NCBI GenBank assembly: GCA_000969725.1
Contig: JXSR01S003815.1
DNA length: 26,517 bases
Origin: Ophiothrix spiculata
Taxonomy: Eukaryota > Echinodermata > Ophiuroidea > Amphilepidida > Ophiotrichidae
Reading direction: 5' to 3' (one strand)
A program made the position numbers and the translations under genes. A model generated the notes under the pieces. The model was not told the origin of the DNA. It saw only the letters and a program-made list of their open reading frames with translations, and did not search any database. Position 1 is the first letter of the stretch, and every line of letters starts with the position of its first letter. Shown here piece by piece: positions 9,677 through 18,948 of this stretch.

Positions 9677-12141
9677 TATCACTACAACGGGTACGTTGAG
9701 TACGTAAGTGTTCCAGAATTCTCGAGTGAATAAAAAATAATTCATATCAATTCCAACGTTACAAAAACACAAAATTCTCATTTAAATTCGTTTTAATTAA
9801 TTACCTTTAACAATTGGTCGTTAATAACATTGACTTTTTAGACAATTCTTAAATTGTCGTTGAACCTACCAGGTGCTATACTTCTCTTGTAAATATCACA
9901 CAGTTCATGTTGATATTGTTAAACAAGGTAGAAAGTTCTTTTCAATTACAAACAGGTTCGGCAGTTATATTTGATATTTTGATATAACAAGTATATTACG
10001 ATAAAGTGTTCTCCCGCAATTTTCGCTCCTTTATATTATATCCTTTTTATTCAATGGTACATTAAGCATCATAAAATGTTTTATGATATAAACAATTAAA
10101 GTAATGCATATCCAATTGTTGGACAAAAACGAATAAGAAATCTGCAAAACTATAAAGGAATACTATAAAGTGTTAAAAATGAAGCGCCCCATGTCACCCA
10201 TAACTTTTGATTTTTTTTTCTTTGGGGGGGGGGGGTTATTAGGTTTGTTTCTGGTAGATATCAGTACCCTCCAATTTAATTCTACATATATTAGTATAGG
10301 ATAACATGCATGAGCTTTTTTCATCCATTTTTGTTGGCAAAACAATTTTTCACAAAATACACTTGAAAACGGTTTTAGATAGTCACATTCCTTCATTTTA
10401 TGCTGTTTTATCAAAAACCATTTTTGATCAAAATCTTAAAGTAGTGCTTTAAATATATTAGAATCGTTTGCACTATTGTAGTCCTACCAAATGCAACTAA
10501 CATTTTGATTTCTAAAAATCTCAGAGAAAATCATCAGGTTTTAAAAACACGTTCAATTTCCTTTATCATGTTTATACATCTACTATTGTTGCGATTCGGA
10601 GAGTAATAACAATAAACAAGTTTAGAGTCCGAAATAGCAGTAACACATTATGGGAATATTATCTAAACCAATGGAATAGTTCAAACCTATTTGAAAATTA
10701 GTGCGTAAAAATGAGAATGAGACATTGAGGCATTTGTAAAAAGACTTGATTATTCTTGTCAATCAGACTGAAAAGTGTTCAACCTTTGACATCGTATCTG
10801 ACTTCATCTCAAATTTCCAAGATTTGGATTAATGTCGCTGAAGGGAGTAAGTTGTTCAAATAAAATGTTCTTTTTACATTCATATTATGTTGTTTACTAG
10901 AAGAATAATTGAACTTATATCGCTATAAAGTACAATGCACATGATTTCCTTACTTGTAGCCTACCACTGTGAGCGATTGATGACTAACAGGAAGAAAGTA
11001 TTTCCGACTTATGAGCGGGAAAAAAAAATATATAAAGGATTTTGAATTCAAATAAAATGAATACCATGACATGTCTCGCTTTGGTGATGCACACACAGAA
11101 CCATTTTGTTGAATAAAATAATAATTATATTTTGCTTGATAAACTCGATTCAAAACAATTACTTTTTAAAATAAATACATGTATTAAAGAAATGTTACTC
11201 TCAACTATATTTTCGGTTTCACTAACAGAAACTTCTCTAAAGAAGGCGATAAAAATATGTTATAAATGGTTATGCTCAGGGTTATACTTTTAGTCAAAGA
11301 GCTTTGATTGTTGTGCTGTTCAAAAACTTATGATTAAAATACGCATAATGGAATTACAAATGAAAATTTAGAACTAAATGTTAGCAACAACAATTTTCGT
11401 TGAAAGCGCTTGATCGTAAAATGTGGTTTATGTTCTGTCACAGGATATGTATTTTTATGTTACTGTTGTTGTTGTTAACAGAGGAAGAGTTTAGTCTCAT
11501 TATTAATTCATTAAAAGGTGTGTATTCCGATCACTTTTACTCACAAAATCAATTTTGATACCATATGAAAGCGCAATTTTTTTTCATAATCCCTGTAAAT
11601 GTTCACAACCTTATGACAATAATAATAACAACAATGGTATAGATAGCACAGTGAACTTAAGTAAGACCGATGATAACACATTTCACAAAATGACAATACT
11701 CTTCCGATCATCGCATTTAGATAATCTGAATTAGAACACAAAAAGTTTGCAGAGTTTAAATTAACAATTCCGTTCTATGATTAAAATACCAAAATATTAT
11801 TTATATTTTAGGCTCAACAGTCTCGTTTGACTGGTTGCATCGTTATTAAACAAAATATTACAAACTAGGAAAGGACAAAATATATTGTTGCTATTGTGAC
11901 AATATCAACAATTGATTAAAGTAAAATGAATGACAAAGTATTTAAAATTAGACATGAAAAAATCTGACGTGTTAACGAAAATGGATTAGGTATATATCTG
12001 TCAAGTCACTACTCAATCACAACAATCGCATCTTTAATCTGGCTACCTATAATTGGCAAGATACTTAAATCATAAATAGAACGATCCAATCACGAACTGA
12101 GTGCAAATAATGATGTGAACTTTACCTTCGACGCATAAAAC
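9677..12141. other. Long AT-rich stretch, only simple features
   Basis: No gene is recognised. It contains a 20-base palindrome at 10068-10087 (ATCATAAAA/TTTTATGAT around TG), a G12 run at 10224-10235 just after a T-rich run, and a short GTT microsatellite at 11464-11475. The short predicted peptides are rich in Tyr, Phe, Ile and Lys, as expected of random AT-rich frames. Confidence 0.5.
10224..10235 (+). repeat. G12 homopolymer after T-rich run
   Basis: Twelve consecutive G follow T9-C-T3, giving a sharp strand switch from pyrimidine T to purine G. A comparable C12 run occurs at 25788-25799. These runs are likely to vary between individuals and to be error-prone in sequencing. Confidence 0.8.
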
Positions 12142-12410
12142 CAGTGGTGTATCCATCACACATTTTCATTTGAGGGGGCGATCTAGGGCGAAACAGTTTT
12201 GCAGGGGTGCAAACAAATCCTCAGACTCCAAAAGGTACAATCATTTTTTTTTTCATATTGCAAATCACTATTGCAAAAATTTGTTTAAATTCATAAAAAT
12301 CCCATGTTCACAAAATGTATGCTATTTTGAGGCAAATTTTTGAAGTTTTCCTAAAAACTGATAAAATGAAGTTTGTTGTATTTACGGCTCCTTTGGATTG
12401 GGCGGCCACA
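12142..12410 (+). mobile_element. Fragment of a repeat with hAT-like 5' end (CAGTGGTGTATCC)
   Basis: The start CAGTGGTGTATCC followed by GAGGGGGCGATCTAGGGCGA is typical of an abundant invertebrate repeat type whose copies begin CAGTGGCGTA or CAGTGGCGGATCC. Such ends are found on hAT transposons and on elements derived from them. The G-rich block, an internal T9 tract and GGGCGGCCACAT at about 12399-12410 fit one element body. No matching right end (CCACTG) or 8-bp target duplication follows, so the copy is probably truncated and its right limit is a guess. Confidence 0.5.
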
Positions 12411-13015
12411 TAAAAATAACCTACATTCTTTGCATACTTAGAAATGTTGCTTCTTTGTGAACTATGATGTACGAGATATAGCAATAATTTTTGCAGTGTT
12501 TAAAATAGAATATTGTGCACAGTGAGTTTAATCAATTTCATTGTAATGAACTTTCCTTCAGAAAATTGCCTTCAGAAATAAAAATTTAATTTCTCCATAA
12601 AGCACGTATTATGTCAAATAATTAATTCACACTAGCAATAATTTTCCCTTGTTCCTTTTATTATCAAATACATTATTCAACCATTATATTCAACGTTGCT
12701 TAACAAGAAATGCAAACCGGAGGCCATGGCACAAAGCCGACATTTTTAATTTAGTTAAACATAGCAAAATTGTTACAATCTGTCTTGTTAATGACAGCCG
12801 TAATATCAAAGTAGACAAATAAAGAAAAAGTGCCACTAGGTGCGACCCTTACTGACTTCCATACAAACCTTTATTTACAGCACGTGATAAGCTGCCTTTC
12901 TTAAAAATCAAAGGAAGCGAAGGTGTGCAAAGGTAGCTACTCTTTAGGAATAATAATTACAAACATCCACGGGATACAATTAACTTCCAAAATTTTCTTT
13001 CTAGCTCAACAATAC
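12411..13015. other. AT-rich spacer left of copy B
   Basis: No gene or transposon end is recognised. Similarity to copy A begins at TACTTTTGATGG near 13016, so this is the unduplicated left flank of copy B. Confidence 0.45.
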
Positions 13016-14209
13016 TACTTTTGATGGTAGGAAATTATCAAAATTGAAACTTGACTCTTTTCCTATTTTGTAGCCTGTATGAATACAAGTTATGTGTTAG
13101 AGGGCAGTGACTTGCATTGACATGACAGTTGAAAGGAGTTCATTCCTATACAATTTACTCTGTGCATATCTATCAAAATATGATGGAATATACCAATGAA
13201 TGCTTATCAAGCTGACGTTGTACATTTGCGACAAAAATAATCATCGGTACCAAAGAGTATAATGCATGTCACTAGTTTATCGATAACCTATAGGCAAGCA
13301 ATAGTAGTTTAACAACTCCTCATAGTATCATATTTGATATGTTAGCCTGATATTCATCTTGTTGGATTATTATTTCGTCCCTCGTGTATATATTCTATGT
13401 AGTTCAGTTATAAAAAATTAAATCTAGAATGATTTATGACGATCTTTAATTTTTAACGTGTGTTTGGGGGGTGGGGATGGGCGTGTGAAGGATGTGTCTT
13501 TTTGTACTTTTTGGCAGAATGTTTTGTACATTGTCATATTTAGGGGTAGCAACGCCCCTATTGCAGATTTTCTGTCTACTGACTTTGCAGTCCTGTTGCG
13601 TTCTTTCTAAATGCGCCAGCGTATCACAAAAATATATGTGATCTAGCGATCTTGATCGATTGTGATGGTTCGCCTCTGCATATGAAGAGCTTATTTTCAA
13701 ACCCACGTTAAATCCACAATTTTCATTTCCAATAATAAAAACAACGGGGTTTTTTTCAAGATAACATTTATCAAGTATCAAAGAAACCCAAAAATCTGTA
13801 AAATCTGTAATTTCTACAATTCTGATTAATTTTAAGTTTCAGAAATATATGGGACTTAAAACACGTTTTGACACAAAATGGGAAACTTTTGGGAATATCA
13901 TCAAATTGCTTCAACCTGTTAAAATAATGCATAATTATCATTGATTATGATAAATTTCCACAAGAAGTATGGGTAAGATTAAGGACTATTCTCTTCTTTT
14001 AAGTATTGCATACTGACATTTCATGACGCCTCAACATTGACATTATATACTGTTATCTTACAAAATATTTGAATGGTGATTTAGGAATGAAAAAATGATA
14101 TAGTGTAGATTAGAATTTTAGATAGCAGCTAATGCATATTTTGTATCGTTGTGTTTTGTAATTGACTTTTAAGTTAAACTTTAATGGCAAAGTTATATAA
14201 TGATTATCT

Positions 14210-14218
14210 ATCCAATAA
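14210..14218. repeat. Left 9-bp target duplication of the foldback element
   Basis: ATCCAATAA here and ATTCAATAA at 14794-14802 flank the palindrome. Copy A has the single uninterrupted ATTCAATAA at 2454-2462, so the duplication arose with the insertion and one base changed afterwards. Confidence 0.85.
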
Positions 14219-14793
14219 GGGATGGTACAATTTGTGACCCCACTTTTGTGACCCTACTTTATTCTTGCCAATTGTACACCAATATCACAAAACATATATT
14301 TTTACGCATTTTTAAAATCATCCGAGGTCATTAAGGGGGTCCTAAGGGGGTCAAAAGAGGTCAAACGTCAAATTCTGAAAATGCTCCGATTGACCTGAAA
14401 TTTGATATGGATGTACTTTAGGACATCCTGAGCAACATAAACACGTTTTAAACCCATCCGAGATTATTAAGGGTGTCATAAGGGGGTCGAAAGGGGTGAA
14501 AGATTGACGTTTGATCCCTTTTGACCCCCTTAAGACCCCTTTAATGACCTCAGTTGATTTGTAAATCGTGTTTATATTTCTTAGGATGTCTTAAAGCACA
14601 TTCATATCAAATGTCAGGTCAATCCGAGCATTTTGAGAATGTGACCTTTGACCCCTTTCCATCCCCTTAAGACCCCCTTAATGACCTCGGATGATTTTAA
14701 AAATGCTTAAAAATATAAGTTTTGTGATATTGGTGGACAATTGGCAAGAATAAAGTGGGGTCACAAAAGTGGGGTCACAAATTGTACCATCCC
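14219..14793. mobile_element. Mutator-like foldback element, 575 bp, almost entirely palindromic
   Basis: The left arm (14219-14497) and right arm (14514-14793) are inverse complements over about 280 bases with scattered mismatches, separated by a 16-base loop (14498-14513). The outer ends are GGGATGGTACAATTTGTGAC in both arms. The 9-bp target duplication and very long terminal inverted repeats are the pattern of Mutator-like (MULE) or foldback elements; that assignment is inferred from structure, as no transposase is encoded. Each arm carries two related modules of the form CATCCGAG...ATTAAGGG...GGGGTC. A transcript would form a hairpin of about 280 bp, a potential double-stranded small-RNA source. 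The empty site in copy A shows it inserted after the large duplication. Confidence 0.93.
14319..14501. repeat. Duplicated CATCCGAG module inside the foldback arm
   Basis: The left arm contains two related modules of about 47 bases, starting at 14319 and 14455 (offset 136). Both read CATCCGAG, then ATTAAGGG, then AAGGGGGTC and a purine-rich end. The right arm has the complementary pair. The arm therefore seems to have grown by internal duplication before or after the palindrome formed. Confidence 0.7.
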
Positions 14794-15354
14794 ATTCAAT
14801 AAAGCGGTTTGGATTTTTTTTTTTCACTTTTGCTTGCAGGAATTCTTTACCTGTAGGTCTGTTAGTGTAGTTATCTTAAGTAATTTCTATGAGTGTTAAA
14901 TCACAATCTTTCTTTTGTGTCATATGCAGACATTTTGTCGCATTAAATAAGGCCAAGAGATTAAAGGATTTACTATGAAATAGCGCATGACTAAATATTA
15001 CCTTAACTTATTGTTTTGTTAACCTCTCTAATGGTCCAACAAGTGTGTGATCACTAGCGATATAAGTTAAGTTGTACCGTCATCGCTAACGAAAGTAACT
15101 TTCGGTAGGTAAAGGTTTTTTGGTTTTTTTAGTTTTAAAAAGTTTCAAATTTTAAATAAATAAAGTAGGCCTATAATGTTAAACTTGTTGTACTGATTAA
15201 ATCATTGGAAGAATAAGATCTTGACATTTTTTAGTAATGCATATCTACTCTTTTAGTTATCGATCTTTTGAAATCAGAGTCATTGTAGGTAGTCCAATTA
15301 AGAATATTACCTTACTTTTTCTTTCATAGTAACTAATGTATAAGTTTTAACAAT

Positions 15355-15380
15355 GAGTAGATCTTATGAGTAGATCTTAT
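15355..15380 (+). repeat. Tandem 13-base duplication private to copy B
   Basis: GAGTAGATCTTAT occurs twice in a row. Copy A has a single related version (GAATATGATCTTAT near 2992-3005), so the doubling happened in copy B after the large duplication. Confidence 0.85.
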
Positions 15381-15839
15381 AATACAAAATAACAATGGTA
15401 GGTGATTCGTTGAGAATATCAAGCATTAAGATTCAGATTATATAATACACATAAAAGAAAGAAAACCCGTCAAGACACTCATAGATTTCAATAGTTTCAA
15501 ATCAATTATTAACTTCATCAACTTTGCTATTTCGCTTTCAAATACAAATTGTAATCCTTAATGGAATGCGCTGCAAGCTGGTTTTATTCTCTTTGAATTA
15601 CTGATTTCAAAAGTTCATAAACACGATCGAAATTACTGTTATCATTACAGATTTACAGTAACTATTTCAACATAATTAAAACCGTTAAAAAAAACCTCAT
15701 TTTTCATATAAAACGTTACATAATCATCAATGATTTCTTCTGAAAAAAAAAGAATAAAAATGGGCAGATTTCATAGATCACATACGTAGCAAATTCAAGT
15801 CTCATTAGAATGTCAGATAAACGCCTCTCGAGATATAGC

Positions 15840-16118
15840 TTTGTTTTTGGCGGAAATACTTTGCGGCAGTGTATTATATATAAATACTAAGAAGCCCTGG
15901 ATATCAATTTAAGAATGATCTTTCCGTGACAGAAAGACATGAAAGATAGTAAAACTTCAAGATTCAGTTTGGAACAACGTGACGTCTGGACATTTTAAAG
16001 TTGAAAAATACCAAGACGGGTGTTCAGACAGTTTTGTCCTCAAGAACTATGTAATTAAATACAAACTCGAAATTTTCCATACTAAGTTCAATAACCGGAT
16101 TAAAAAACTTTTTGATTA
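15840..16118. other. Spacer between copy B and the next transposon
   Basis: Similarity to copy A ends at 15839. No gene is supported: the 62-codon frame beginning at 15979 runs across the left end of the transposon starting at 16119, so it is accidental. Confidence 0.45.
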
Positions 16119-17113
16119 CCAGGTGTCTCAAAAAATGGCTACATGTAGAAAAATGACCGTGTGCTAAAACTATAGGAGTTACAGAAACGAAAATTTGCAC
16201 AAATTATATTACAACTGTTTTCTAAATACTCAAAACAATGTTAATATCACAGCGTTATTAGTTTTTGAGTTATTAATAAAGGTAGATACCTATGTCAGAA
16301 ACGCGTTTGTTCAAAATTCAACAAAATAATAAGCATAAACGATATTTTAATGTGCATTTTTTTTCGAAATGATCGTGATCAGACTTTTTAAATATTTAAC
16401 CAAATTTGATATAATTTTGAATGAATAATAATTGCACTTTCTTTCAGTATATCTATTATGCAAATTAGGGAAACCTGCATTACATGCATTCCAGAATGAG
16501 TTGTTTATATTGAACCTGTCAATCAAGTTGTGACGCGAAAGTTGATGAATACGCATAAAGCACAATCAAATTGTCCTGGGTAACATTAATTATTTAACTG
16601 TTTAACTACAAACTTGTGTAAAGTAAAAAAATAATCTTTAACTTACAGGACATGTTTCAATTATAATTTTCTTTATTTAGTTGGAAAAGTCCGATCGACA
16701 TTTTAGAAATAGCAGAAATAGATTTTGAATAGGTGGCCATTTTTGCCTAAAGTCCGATTTCGACATAATTATGTAACAGCTTGTCGAATTTTCATGATTT
16801 TGGTATCAGTGGGAAGAAGAAACCCTACCCTATGATATGGTATAAAAAAAACAAGTTTGGGTCTGTCAATTTCAAGTTCACATGGGGTTGAACGAGGGTT
16901 AAAATTACATCAAACGAACATGCTTCCAATTTTGTTGAATTTTGAAAAATACGTTTCTGACATAGGTATCTTTGTTGATAACTCAAAACATAAAAGTGCT
17001 GTCATAATAAAAGTTTGCAAACATCTAGCAAAGATATGTATTATCAGTCATGCTAAGTGTGAATTATTCAACTGCTATACTTTTTACAAACGATTTTTTT
17101 TTGGGACATCTGG
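16119..17113. mobile_element. Non-autonomous Tc1/mariner-like element with long inverted ends, 995 bp
   Basis: The left end is CCAGGTGTCTCAAAAAATGG and the complement of the right end is CCAGATGTCCCAAAAAAAAA. TA flanks both (16117-16118 and 17114-17115). The strongest inner pairing is between about 16280-16326 and 16928-16975, sharing ACCTATGTCAGAAACG and AAAATTCAACAAAAT with their complements. The terminal inverted repeats are therefore about 200 bases long, with divergent outer parts. The body has no transposase frame. The 114-codon plus-strand frame from 16857 crosses the right terminal repeat and the 72-codon minus-strand frame lies in the body; neither looks like a gene. The ends are related to those of 5477-6437. 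Confidence 0.85.
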
Positions 17114-17191
17114 TACATGGATAAATAACTGGATCTGGGCTCAGTTTCATAACAATTTAAGAATATTCCTAAATAAAATAAATGTTCGGTA

Positions 17192-17414
17192 TACCCTATA
17201 ATCTTGATCATAAGAACCCCCTCAGCTCCACTTCAAATCCTGATGTGGTGAAAAATTACAAAGGTCCTCCTGTTAACTTGTTATATGTTATTCACCAGAT
17301 CAGCAAGTACTTTCATATTCTGTGTTTCCAAAACAGTAACTGTTTGCCATGTCTGGATTTGAATGGGTTCTTATGATCGAGGTAACATGTTCTTATGATC
17401 GAGGTAACAGGGTA
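17192..17414. mobile_element. MITE with TA target duplication, 223 bp, with 22-bp tandem duplication in one arm
   Basis: The left end reads TACCCTATAATCTTGATCAT and continues AAGAACCC. The complement of the right end reads TACCCTGTTACCTCGATCAT and continues AAGAAC. TA flanks both sides (17190-17191 and 17415-17416). Inner parts also pair: CTTCAAATCCTGATGTGG on the left against CCATGTCTGGATTTGAA on the right. The right arm carries two tandem 22-base copies of GTTCTTATGATCGAGGTAAC at 17367-17388 and 17389-17410; the left arm has one. It lies only 78 bases from the preceding element. TA target duplication suggests Tc1/mariner origin, but the TACCC end could point to another family. Confidence 0.78.
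17367..17410 (+). repeat. Two tandem 22-base copies within the MITE right arm
   Basis: GTTCTTATGATCGAGGTAAC plus two bases is repeated with a 22-base period, differing only at the last base. It duplicates the right end of the element and would present two adjacent copies of any end-binding site. Confidence 0.88.
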
Positions 17415-17416
17415 TA

Positions 17417-18195
17417 ACATTGACATGTACTCATTTGGCAACATCAAGTAAACCCCTACCCTCACCTTTTAAAGTTTTTGAAATAGAGTCCTGGTCTTAT
17501 AATAATGTGCAGAACATTATTACATTCATCATAGAGCTTTACCAGCTAATATCTGTTTATACATTATGACACTCCCATTCGTCACAATAAGTGCTTATAG
17601 ATACGTACCCATCTACAAGGAAATGTTTTAAAACTATTTAAAATGTCGTCTTATACCGCGCCACATGGTAAAGCATGAACTAAGGCATCTCAAATAAATT
17701 TTGATTTTAAACAACGTTAGAGGAGATTGTATAAGTTAAATTGAAAACACATCAATGATCATGACTCCAGTATTAATCCTAGTTAATCTTAGTTACCTGG
17801 TTAGTATTCAAACCTACAGAACCATGTAATCCCCCTTGTGATAGCTTTAATACCAGCGTTATACCATGATGCATCTGAGCATTAGAATCTCACACCTTCC
17901 AATCAATGTAATCTATCATCCTATTTCTGACACGTACGCGATAGTCCCGAGTTGATGATCTCGTGGGGGAGTCTAGTCAGTAAAGTGAACAAATAATATG
18001 ATAAGGACATTCCCCTAGCAAACACATGCTATCATTCTACTCGTTGATATAAAACCATTCTGAATTTTTCAAAGAACCAAGGTTTATAGCTATAAATTAC
18101 GTAGTGTGTGTGTAGTTTCTGAACTTATAGCTTAAATAACATGTTTAAAAATTTGATAATGTTATCATTCAATTACAGAAATTATTGTTTCCACA
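17417..18195. other. AT-rich DNA, nothing recognised
   Basis: No gene, transposon end or substantial repeat was identified. The sequence looks unique within the window. Confidence 0.45.
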
Positions 18196-18586
18196 GCAAA
18201 GCGGCTTACGTCCATTTTACACTACAAGAACATCAACATGAGTTGCAAAATTCTTGATAATGATTTTAGTAAGTTTGTACGAATGTGTCTACCGCTACAA
18301 TTTAGATAATTCCTCAAATACATTCTTATTAACTGGCTATTGTTTTTTCTTGAAAATGGACGTAAGGCATTTTGCAGGATAACTCATCAAACTTTAACTT
18401 AAGAAGCCCCTATCTTACATTTTTTTGCAAAATTTCATTTTCAATTCTTTCGTAGGCTATGATGTATTTAATAAATACCAAATTGACCAAATTGCAAAAT
18501 CGGATCATGTTCAATAGAAAATATTACAATATACGTTATATCTGTAAGAATCTGCCCCAAAAAAGGGTCTCTAAGCCGTTTTGCAA
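18196..18586. repeat. Unclassified long inverted repeat with an extra half-copy
   Basis: The left arm 18196-18230 contains CGGCTTACGTCCATTTT and then, after a 6-base bulge, CAAGAA. Its complement is at 18348-18376 (TTCTTGAAAATGGACGTAAG and on to GCATTTTGC), giving about 29 paired bases with three mismatches and a 117-base loop. A third, shorter complement, TAAGCCGTTTTGC, lies at 18572-18584, matching the outer end of the left arm at 12 of 13 positions. The left arm could pair with either. This may be a MITE (18196-18586 or 18196-18376), but no target duplication is visible for either boundary choice. Confidence 0.5.
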
Positions 18587-18721
18587 TTCAGCTCTTCATT
18601 TAACCTTAGACAAGTAGAATTGAATAACAATTAACAAAGTACTGATACTTATCTAACAATGAGTAAATTAATTATGATGATGCTACCACCCAGCAAGGCA
18701 ATGTATGAATGGAAAATGGTA

Positions 18722-18948
18722 GGCCATAATGGGGTGCGTCGCAGAGGTGCTTCTAATCTTTATCTAATTTATCCGAGCCCAAAAATTTGAAATCCTTTTT
18801 GGAACGATGAGATGCTTCCCCTCTTTGCAGCGATACTAGAAATCCGATCCTTCACTCTTTGAACAATTTATGAATAAATATTTGTATGACAATACCAAAT
18901 AGGTTTCATTTTATGTCCCAGGCATCTTACACCAATGCTACGCCACTG
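18722..18948 (-). mobile_element. Fragment of a repeat with hAT-like end (minus strand, CAGTGGCGTAGC)
   Basis: On the minus strand this begins CAGTGGCGTAGCATTGGTGT at 18948 and reads leftward through AT-rich sequence to a block reading CACCTCTGCGACGCACCCCA near 18726-18745. The start is the widespread invertebrate CAGTGGCGTAGC end also seen, in variant form, at 12142. No second end or 8-bp duplication was found, so the left limit is uncertain. The family could be hAT-derived or a short retroelement using the same start. Confidence 0.5.

Larger units (their letters stand above)
13016..15839. repeat. Dispersed direct duplication, copy B (about 2.25 kb unit plus 575-bp palindromic insert)
   Basis: Partner of 246-3461 in the same orientation. 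It lacks the 957-bp transposon of copy A (empty site at 14054/14055) and has its own foldback element at 14219-14793. It also has private small changes: a 13-base tandem duplication at 15355-15380, extra bases near 15252-15268, and about 14 extra near 15439. On the minus strand, 13446-13781 keeps a 111-codon frame resembling 692-1054 of copy A. Most differences between the two frames change the amino acid, so I treat it as chance frame retention and not a gene. Confidence 0.92.

Noticed and set aside
14298..14700. Regularly spaced GACCCC and GGGGTC blocks as a possible CRISPR-like or telomere-like array
   Set aside because: They are fully explained by two modules per arm of one palindromic transposon; spacing is not regular and there are no unique spacers.
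246..15839. The two direct copies as long terminal repeats of one retrotransposon
   Set aside because: There are no TG...CA ends, primer-binding site, polypurine tract or gag/pol frames in the 9.5 kb between them, and the outer flanks show no matching target duplication.
16857..17201. 114-codon plus-strand frame
   Set aside because: It runs through the right terminal inverted repeat of the element ending at 17113 and into the next MITE, so it cannot be one ancestral gene.
12142..18948. A single 6.8-kb hAT transposon bounded by CAGTGG and CCACTG
   Set aside because: The flanking octamers do not match and no transposase frame lies between; the interior consists of other repeats.
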